Source of the DNA: Vanilla planifolia
Lineage: Eukaryota > Streptophyta > Magnoliopsida > Asparagales > Orchidaceae
Direction of reading: 5' to 3'
NCBI GenBank assembly: GCA_023846275.1
Contig: JAIUJO010000226.1
Location: 830,730 to 894,729 of the forward strand
DNA length: 64,000 nt
Positions 55,001-64,000 of this stretch are shown here, in pieces; position 1 is the stretch's first letter, and each line of letters opens with the position of its first letter. Position numbers and translations under genes: made by a program. Under the pieces are notes generated by a model. That model was not told where the DNA came from and did no database searches. It saw only the letters and a program-made list of their open reading frames with translations.

Positions 55001-58000
55001 TAAGTAGACATATATTGAAGTAGAAATGTGATAAATTCAACTACTATCATATGACCACATGAAAGAGATGTAATGATCCATTATAAGAGAATTATGCTTT
55101 CATAATAACACAACTAAATCAATAAAAAAATTTGAAGAAATGAGATAAATTTAATTAGAATATTGTATTAAAATTTACTAAGAAATCTAATGTGACAACT
55201 TTGACAATTAAAAATTCTATGAATTAAACTATCACATTAAGCTTGCAAAAATCATAAGAAATAAATGATATAAATTTACAAAAATGAATTTTTAAATATT
55301 AAAATTTAGCCAAATAAATTAGTTTGAATAATTATAATTTTTTAAAAATTTATTAACTATATATTAAAGATAAAACCTGATAAGTTGTGATAATGTAATG
55401 CAAAAAAATCAAAACGTGCAAAAATCAAATCATAGAAGATTTAGGAAACAATTTTAAAAAATGATATATTTTTTGGAAAAATAAGATATATTTTAACCAA
55501 CATAGTAGAAAAGTTCAAAAAAAAAGATAAATTATACTACAATGTTGCATTCAAAGATATTTAGGAGAACATGTGTAAAATCCTTGATCATGAAATCAGG
55601 AACAAAATAAAATGACTCGTAAAGTATGTCAAAATGTTTAAAAGAAAAATATTTAAAACAACTTAAAATGAAAAATTGAATTCTGAACTAGTCAAGAGGA
55701 GTACAATGATGTGTATTTCATATTGATTAAGCCTCATTTTTAATTATAATAAATTAACTAAGAAAATATCATAAATAATAATAAATTACTATTTTAATAT
55801 AGAAAAGTATATAATTAAGAAAAAACTAAGGTTAATTAAAATAACACGATCTAATGAAATCTGACTTAAATTTCTCCATACAAAAAATTTTGTTTTATAG
55901 AGTCATATAACCTAATGTAGTCAAATTATTTGAAGAAATAAGATAAATTATGTAGGAATGCTACATCCCAAGATACTAAGGCAACCAACAATAACATCCT
56001 CAATCACAAAACTTGGTATAAATAAATTGTCTCATAATGGGTGCAAAAAGTTTACAAAATAATATGTTTAAAAGTATGAAAACAAATGCATATTAGGAAA
56101 TGACTTTTATAATAGGAAAAAATTTATTAAAATTGAAATATCATTAATCGAAGTTATATAACATAACAAATTCAAATCTATTGTCAAGGTCACATTAAGT
56201 GAGAATTAGAGTAATATCGTAAAATATCAAAATCAAGCTAAAAAAGTTCAAGAAATGGGATAACTTGAATGAGAAAGATTTATTCCAAAATTCTAAAGAG
56301 AGCAAGAGTAATATCATTGATCATCAAATAAGGTATGAATCAAAATAACTTATAAAGTAAGTCAAAACCCTAAAAAATAAAACATTCAAAAAAATAAAAA
56401 AATATTTTATTTGGTAAAGCTCATGGAGAGGAGTCCAATAATGTTAGTTTTGTATCATTTAGGCATCTTTTAGAATTAATATGTTTTTTCTTGATAAATA
56501 TGCATGAATAATAATAAATTATTACTTTAATATTAAGTAAACATAGATAATATAGGTGATGTAAAATAAATTAAATAAATATAATTTATCTAGATGAAAA
56601 CTATATCAAGCTTGCACGAGAGGATATTTAGAGCCATATAATAAGATAACAAAGTCAAATCAAAATATTTGAACAAAAAAGATTAATTTTATGGGCAACC
56701 TACATTGTAAAAACTAAAGAGATTGAGTATGATAATCTTTGATAATCAATTTAAGTGCCAATTAAAATATCTCATGAGGGATTAAAAAAATATAAAAAAT
56801 ATTTTTAAAAATCTAATAAATAATTACTTAATTATATAATGCTCGACAAGAAAAGCATAATGGCAATTGTTTCTTTTTAAATGGACCTCTTTTGCAGTTG
56901 TTGTGAATTTTCAAATTTACTAAAAATAAAGAATAATAAAATATTTCTTTAATATTATGCAAATATATATATTAAAACTAAAATGGTGGAAGTTAAAGCA
57001 TCGTAATATAACAAAATAAAAGAAATTTAATGGTCACCAAAAGGGAAGATTTAGAGTTACATAGTAATTGAACTAAACAAAAGTGAATGCTCTAAAGTAA
57101 TGACATAAATTATAAGAGAAAGTTCTATTAGAAGTTACTAAAGATATGGAGTGTAACATCACCGATCATAAAATTTAGTATTAGTTAGAATGTCTCGTAA
57201 AGTATGCAAAGACAACAAAGAATAAAATACCTAATGAAATAAAAATGACAATGTAATTGGATATAGCCTCACATGATAAAATCAATGATGTTATTTTATC
57301 TCAATCCAAACTTGTTTATAATTATTATGAATTAAAAAAGTAAATAAACATAAATAATAATAAATTCTTATTTTAATATTAATTAAATATGTCTTAAAGG
57401 TGAAAAGTGATAAATTAAAGAAATTTAATATAATAAATTCAAAGCATGATAAATGTCACAACTGAGTAGATTTAAACTTACATTGTAAAGTAATGAAATG
57501 AAAGTGAATCATTCACAAAAGTGAGTAATATTTTCAAGAAAGTTGCTTTCCAAGATAATATAGACAAACAATGTAATATCATTGATTGTAAAATTAGGTG
57601 AAAGCCAAAATGTTGCCAACTATTTTTTTTTGTCTCTATCGAATGTTGTTTTGAAATACTATGAAATACCAAAGTAAATAAACATAAATAAAAAGTAATT
57701 TTTCCATATTAACTAAATATATATTAAAGGTGAAATCAAATAATTTGAAGTAATGCAATATGAGTAAATCATTGTAACAAAATGGTCACATAAGAAGAGA
57801 TTTCGGATAATATAGTAGTGTAACAAATCCTAACAAAAAACTTGAAGAAATGAGATAAATTATAGAAAGGTTGAATTCCAATGAACAAAGGAAATTTAGT
57901 ATAGGAACAAAAAAACCTAAAATGGTTAAAAATATAAAAATTTCATCTTAATTGGTTACAATCTATTAAGATAGGTGTAAATTATTATTTTCATGAATTA

Positions 58001-61000
58001 TTGCTTTTATAAAGAAATATATTTGATTTGTATTTCCAAGTTTAATAAGTAGATAGAAACAAATTATTATTTTTATAATTAGTTAATATATATTAAATGT
58101 AAAACGAAAAAATTGAAGTAATGTAATATAACAAAAAACATAAATATTTAAAAAAAAGAGAATAATTGTGTGGGAAAGTTGCATTCTGAGACACTACGAA
58201 GATCAAATGGAACATCCTGATCATCAAATTACTTTCATATTAAAATGTCTCATCAGGTTTAGCTATCCCCTTTAAAATAAAATATTTAGAAATATATAAA
58301 AAAACAACATTTAAATTAATAGAGCTAATCAAGAATAGCTTAATTATGTTTGTTTTCATTATAATCTAGCATCATTTTGATTTTTTGTAATTTACCAAAT
58401 CAAATGAGCATTAATAATTACAAATTATAATTTTATTATATATTATATAAAAAATTAGATAAATTGAGCTTTGTAGCATAACAAACCCTAGGTGATGTAA
58501 AAATCACACATGAAATAAATATTGAGCTACATAACAATTTTTCCAAATGCAAGAAAAATGTTTTAGGAAATAGGATAAAATGTGAAGGAAAACTACATTG
58601 AAAGTACTAAAGAGATTAAGTGTCACATCCATAATCATAACATTTTGTACAAATCAAAATGACCATTTAAACATGTCAAATCAAAGAAAATGAAATATTT
58701 CAAAATATAAAAGTGAATATTTCATTTCATTGAAGTTGTCATGACAATTTCAAATTTCATATTAATCATAATTCCTTTTGAATGATTACAAATTTCAAAA
58801 GTAAATAAGCTCAAGTTATAATATAATATTATTTTAGTTTAAAGTAAAAAATGTATATATATATATATTAAAAGTTGAAATTAGAAAAATTTAAGTAGTG
58901 TTATATAAAAAAATCAAAGCAAGATAAACATCACATCGATGGAGGTTACATGCTAAAATAACAAAAACAAAAGAAAAAGTTTTAAAAAAACATGATAATT
59001 TTTATCGAAAAATAGTATTACAAGATACAAAAGATATTGAGTGTAATATTCCCAACGATCAAATTAGTTATGAATTAAAATATTTTTTAACATGTCAAAA
59101 ACCTAAAAGAATGTATTGGGTAGATCTCGTCATGATGAGTACATCATTATTTGTGTTATCTCAATTAAACCTCATTTGGAGTTGCTATCAATATGAAAGT
59201 AAAAAAAAGCATAAATATTTATAGATTATTAATTTAATATTAATTAAAAATATATTAAAGCGAAAAAAAAATAAAATGAATCACTGTATTATAAATAATG
59301 CAAAAAAAATGAGAAGGTCGCATGAGAGAAGATTTATAGTTAGATAGTAATATAACTAAAAAACAATTTCAAGAAATGACATAAATTATAAGGAAAAGTT
59401 GCATGCTAATTCACTTAGAAGATCATGTGCATTTTCATCCATCATCAAATTTGGTATGAATAAAAATGTGTCATAAAATATGTAAAATCAAACAAAAAGA
59501 CATTTAAAAATATAAAAATGATTTTTTTAATTCATTATAGATTATTAAGCTTTTAACAATGCTTATTTCATCTCAATTAGACCTAACTTTGAATAACTTT
59601 GAAGTTTCAAAGTAAATAAGTAAAAATAAGAATTAATTATTAGTTTCTGATTCAATAAATATATAATAAAGCCGAATGAGTTAAATCGAGACATTGTATT
59701 ACAAGAAAATCCAATTCAGTAAGAATTAGATGAAAGGTGATTTAAAGCTACAAAGTAAACTAACCAAACTAAAAACTTTAAAAAATATTAAAAAATTAGA
59801 TTAATTATATTAGAAATTTCCATTGCATGCTACTAATGAGATACATTTCATACCTATCTAAATGACTAATAATGTGACAAAAACTTTAGAATTTTTTTAA
59901 AAAAATATTGTAATAAAATTTCATTTGGATAGAGCTAATCAAGTTGAGTTCAACATCATTTGTTTGATCGCAATCCAGTCTCATTTGGAACCACTTAAAA
60001 ATTAAAAAATTAAATAACCACAAATAATTAGAAACATTTTATTTTATTTTTAAACAAAAATATGTTAAAGCTAAAATGAGATAAGCTACAGGAATGCATA
60101 AAAACCAATTGAAGGATAAATAAAGTTCATCCGAGAAGAGATGTTGAGTTACAAAGTAAAATGTCCAAATCAATCTAGAAACTTTAAGCAAATGATAAAA
60201 CTTTTGTAACAAGGTTGCTTTCAGATATAATATGAAAATTGAGTGTAACAATCTTCATCATCAAATCATTTATGAATACAAATATCTTATGAAGATTTCT
60301 AAACCACTTAGAAATAAAATATTTAAAACTTTTAAAATGAATATTTAGTTGTATAGATCTCATTGTGATGAGTCTAGTAATTTTTGTTGTCTAAATCAGA
60401 CCTAGTTTAGAATTATTGACATTTAGAAAAGTAAATAAGCATGAATAAAAATTAATTATTTTTAAATATTAAGTAAATATGTATATATTAAAGTTTAAAT
60501 AAGATAAGTTAAGGTATTATAAAATAGAAAAATCAATACAATGTTTATGGTAATGTTAAAAAAGATTTGTAATTATATAACTATATAACTAAAAAAATTT
60601 AAAAAAATTTAAAAAATTAAAAGACATTAAAAAAAATAAATAAATTCTACATGAATATTATATTGTATGATAGTAAAGAGATTGAGTACAATATCCTCCA
60701 GACTTAAATCATGTTTGAATCAAAAATATCAGATAAACTACGACTATACCATAGAAAATTAAAATTTTTAAAAAGTATAAAACTTAATATTCAATTTGAT
60801 AGAGCTCAAAATGATGAATGTAATAATTTTTTATTCTTCATCATTAGACCATGAATGGAAATAATTATAATTCTATAGCAAAATAATTTATCTATTAACA
60901 AATTATTACTTTAATTTCAAACAAAAATATGTTATAGTTAATATTTTATAAATTCAAGCAAAGTGATACAACAAATTTAGAGCAATGCAAATGTCACATA

Positions 61001-62060
61001 AATGAAGATTTAGAATTAGCTACTAATATAACAAAATAAAAGCAAAATATTTGTAGAAATGAGATTAATTATGTGGAGAAGTTGTAGCATGGGATACTAA
61101 GGTGCATAAGTATATCATTCTCAATCATCAAATCATGTGAGAATCAAAATACCTCTCAAAGTATTGCAAATTCTAAGAAATTAAACATTTAAAAATTTTA
61201 AAAAATATATTTAATTTAATAAGGCTTGTTAAGATGAAGCCAATGATGTTCATTTGTGTTGATTTAACCATATTTGGAATTACTATGAATTAGTAAAAAT
61301 AAATAAAAATAAACTTTTAGTTTAATATGAAATAAGAAATGTATTACAATAAATTGAGAAAAATTGAAGCATAACAATATAACCTATTCAAAGTATGTAT
61401 AGAGGGAGATTTAGAATTTTACAGTAATAAAATAAAAATTAAAGGTAAAAATTTCAAAAAAAGACACATTTTAGGTGAAAGCTACATATAATATACTATG
61501 GGACATCTGGTGTGATATCATTAACTGTTAAATTAGGTATGAATTAAAATATCTAATAAATCATGCCAAAATATTAATAAAAATATTTTTAAATACATAA
61601 ATAAATATTTAATTTAACAGAGCTCATTAATATGAGTCCACAATGTTTGTCACAACTTGATCAAAAGTCAGTTTGAATTATTGCATATTACCATGACAAA
61701 TATGCTCAAATAATAATATGTTTCTATTTTAATGTTAAAAAAAATCGATATGTTATAGTTAAAATGAGACATAACTAAATAATGCAGTATAACAAAATAA
61801 AAACATTGTAAGGGCTCACTATATGATATTTAAAATTACTAATAATATAACAAAATAAAACTAAAAATTTTAAAAAATAAGATCAAATATACGAGAAAGT
61901 TACATTCCATGTTACTAAAAAGATCAACTCTAATATACTCCATCATTGAAATAATTATAAAAAAATAACTTAAAAAACATGCCAAAGCTTTACAAAGTAA
62001 GCTATTCGAAAAGTTGAAAATAAATATTTAATTTGATATAGCTCATGAAGATAAGCCAAA
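52001..62060 (-). repeat. Satellite, inverted block F, second half
   Basis: Continuation of the A-rich array to the edge of the TTC tract. Landmark boxes are still readable, for example gtagagctcatcgagacata near 54882, ggtaaagctcatggagagga near 56413, gatagagctaatcaagttga near 59930 and gagctcattaatatgagtcc near 61620. Unit spacing near 400-425 bp persists to the end, and the last landmark is at about 62040. Open frames at 57478-57672 and 60039-60251 are repeat frames. No host gene, RNA gene or other element is seen. Confidence 0.85.
58853..58869. repeat. (TA)n tract in the satellite
   Basis: A short alternating TA tract at the aatatatatt box of a reverse unit, just before aaaagttgaaattag. 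Same unit phase as 47697-47717 and, on the other strand, 7391-7489. Confidence 0.8.
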
Positions 62061-62111
62061 CAAGCTACATTCAAAAGTTAATATTTTAAATACCAATATA
62101 TTTTAATTTTG
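62061..62111. other. Satellite to TTC-tract transition
   Basis: About 50 bp that fits neither repeat well (caaacaagctacattcaaaa onward, then AT-rich). It follows a recognisable satellite box (gctcatgaagataagcc) and precedes the first pyrimidine run. No target-site duplication or element end is visible. Confidence 0.5.
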
Positions 62112-62871
62112 CTCTTTTTCTTGTTCAACTTTTTCTTCTTTGTCCTCTTCTTCTTCCTCTTCTTCTTTCTTTTATTCCTCTTCTCGTCTTCTTCTTCTTC
62201 TTCTACTTCTCCTTCCTCTTTTTCATCTTCTTCCACTTACTCCTCTTCTTTCTCTTTTTCTTCTTTTTCTTCTTCATCTTCTTCTTCTACTTCTCCTCCA
62301 TCTTCTTCTTCTTCTTCTTCAACTTCTTCTTCGCCTGCTTCTTCTTCTTTTATTTCTTTTTCTCCATCTATTTTTTCTTCTTCTTTCTTTCTTTTCTTCC
62401 TATTCTTCTTCTTCTTCTTCTTTGTCTTCTTCTTCTTTGACTTCTTCTCTGTCTTCTTCTTCTTGCTCTTCTTCTTGTTTCTCTTCTTCTTCTTCTTCTT
62501 ATTCTTCCTCTTTTTCTTCTTCTTCTTCTTCTTCCTCTTCTTCGTCTTCTTCTTCTTCTTCTTCTTCTTCTTCTTTCTATTCTTCTTCTTCTTTTACTAC
62601 TACTTTTTTTCCTTTTTCTTCTTCTTCCTCTTCTTCTTCCATTTCTTATTCTTCCTTTTCTTCATCGTCTTCTTCCAATTTTTCTTCTTCTTCATCTTCT
62701 TCCTCTTCCTCTTCTTCCTCTTCTTCTTCTCCTCTTCTTCTTCTTCTTCTTCTTCTTCCTTTTCTTTTTCCTCTTCTTCTTCTTCTTTTTCATCCCCTTC
62801 TTTGTCTTCTCCTCCTCTTTCTTCTTCTTCTTCTTCCACCTCTTCTTCTTCTTCTACTACTACTTATTAAT

Positions 62872-62900
62872 AATCATCATAACCATCATCATCATCATCT
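62872..62900 (+). repeat. (TCA)n patch inside the TTC tract
   Basis: A break in the pyrimidine run: taataatcatcataaccatc and further cat triplets. It keeps the 3-bp period but changes T to A at one triplet position. Similar patches lie at 63176-63187, 63350-63372 and 63712-63734. Confidence 0.8.
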
Positions 62901-63711
62901 TCTTCTTCTATTTCTTTTTCGACATCTTCTTCTTCTTTTCTTCCCCTTTTTCTTCTTCTTCCACATCTTCTTCTCCTTCTTCTTCGTCTTCTTCTACTTT
63001 CTCTTCTTCTTCTTATTCTGCTTCTTCCTTTTCTTCTTCTTATAATACTTCTACTTCTACTACTTCTTCTTCTACTTTTTCTGCTTCTTCTTCTTCTCCT
63101 TCTTCTTCCTCTTCTTCTACTTCTTTTCTTCTCCCCTCTATTTCTTCTTCTTCCTCCTCTTCTTCTTGTTCCTCTTCATCATCATCTTCTTCTTCTTCTT
63201 CTTCCTCTTCTTCTCCTCTATATGTTCTTCTTCTTCTTCTACTTCTCCTTGTTCTTCCTCTTCTTCTCCTCCATATTTTCTTCTTCTTCATCTTTTTCAT
63301 TTTCTTCTTCTTTTTCTTCTTCTTCCTCTTCCTCTTCTTCCACTTCTAGTTCATCTTCATTATCATCATGATCTGCTTCTTCTTCTACTTCTTCTTTGCT
63401 TTCTTCTTCCTCTTCTTCTTCTTCAGTTGCTTATTCTTTTTCTTCTTCTCCCTCCAGTTCCCCTTCTTCATGTTCCTCTTCTTCTTCTCATTTCTTCTTT
63501 TACTTCTTCTTCTCCTCCCTTTTTTTGTTCCTTTTGCTCTTCTTCTTGTTCTTCTACCTCTTCTTCTTCTTCTTCCCCTTGCCCTTCTTCTCCAAAATCT
63601 TCTTCTTCTTCTTCATCTTCTTCTTCTTCATCTTAATCTACTTCTTCTTCATCACCCTCTACTTCTTGTTCTTCTTCTTCAACTTCATCATCTTCTTCTT
63701 TTTCTACTTCT

Positions 63712-63734
63712 TCATCATCATTATCATCATCATC
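63712..63734 (+). repeat. (TCA)n patch inside the TTC tract
   Basis: tcatcatcattatcatcatc within otherwise pure TTC repeat. Same type of triplet switch as at 62872-62900. Confidence 0.8.
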
Positions 63735-63841
63735 TTCTTCTTCTTCTTCTTCTTCCACTTCTTTTTCCAACTCTACTTCTTCATCTACTTCTTCTTCCTC
63801 CTCTTCTAGTTCCTCCTCTTCCTTATCTTCTTCTTTCTATA

Positions 63842-63872
<31 letters not shown>

Positions 63873-64000
63873 ATCTTTTTCTTCTTCTCCTTCCTCTTCT
63901 TCTTATTCTTCTTCTTCTCTTTCAACTTCACCTTCCTTTTCTTCTTCTTCTTCTTCTTTACCTTCTTCTCCTTCTTCTTCTTCTTCTACATCTTCTTCTT

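Larger units (their letters stand above)
62112..64000 (+). repeat. Long imperfect (TTC)n polypyrimidine tract
   Basis: About 1.9 kb almost purely of C and T on the + strand (GAA-type purine on the - strand), based on TTC with CTC, TTTC and TAC variants. It runs off the window. The long Ser/Phe/Leu-rich + frames (62109-62870, 62140-63045, 63166-63636, 63396-63809) and Glu/Lys-rich - frames (62600-62839, 63040-63300) are automatic products of a triplet repeat lacking stops and should not be called as genes. Such tracts can adopt intramolecular triplex (H-DNA). Confidence 0.95.

Noticed and set aside
1-62060. CRISPR-like array (regular repeats with spacers)
   Set aside because: Repeat-to-repeat spacing is about 420 bp, every part of the unit is repeated, and the fossils are from plants, so this is a tandem satellite.
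62109-63045. Long Ser/Phe/Leu-rich open frames of 253 and 301 codons
   Set aside because: They are translations of a TTC/CTT triplet repeat that lacks stop codons, overlap each other in different frames, and show no domain or start context.
62600-63300. Glu/Lys/Arg-rich open frames on the - strand, possible acidic protein
   Set aside because: They are the complement of the same microsatellite (GAA/GAG codons), so the composition is forced by the repeat.

Overview
The window is gene-poor, very AT-rich nuclear repeat DNA, most likely from a seed plant with a repeat-laden genome. The plant call rests on two fossils near the middle: a Ty1/copia retrotransposon and an endogenous caulimovirid (plant pararetrovirus). 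The species cannot be named from the sequence. I see no intact host gene, tRNA, rRNA or CRISPR array. Every short open frame in the satellite is an accidental frame of the repeat.

About 52 kb of the 64 kb is one old tandem satellite with a unit of about 420 bp, roughly 125 units in all. Individual units look very diverged (roughly 60-75 % to a hand-made consensus, estimated by eye, not computed). Even so, the 420-bp register holds for tens of units: in 3421-9647 the same internal landmark recurs at 383-424 bp steps, with one 473-bp step caused by a (TA)n tract. The unit is strongly strand-asymmetric (T-rich one way, A-rich the other), so its orientation can be read by eye.

Layout: 1-1539 satellite forward; 1553-2235 a short inverted patch; 2236-18290 forward; 18291-25040 inverted; 25041-31982 forward; 31983-about 36185 a broken Ty1/copia element on the + strand; about 36190-42025 a broken caulimovirid on the - strand, tail to tail with the copia; 42026-62060 satellite inverted; 62112-64000 and beyond the window an imperfect (TTC)n polypyrimidine tract with patches of (TCA)n.

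The most interesting features are the satellite itself (a compound unit with two internal direct repeats and an AT dyad), its mosaic of orientations, and the central insert. In that insert, one inversion junction at about 36.2 kb would explain both the satellite flip and the tail-to-tail fossils. The family could not be matched to a named satellite from memory, and all divergence statements are visual.
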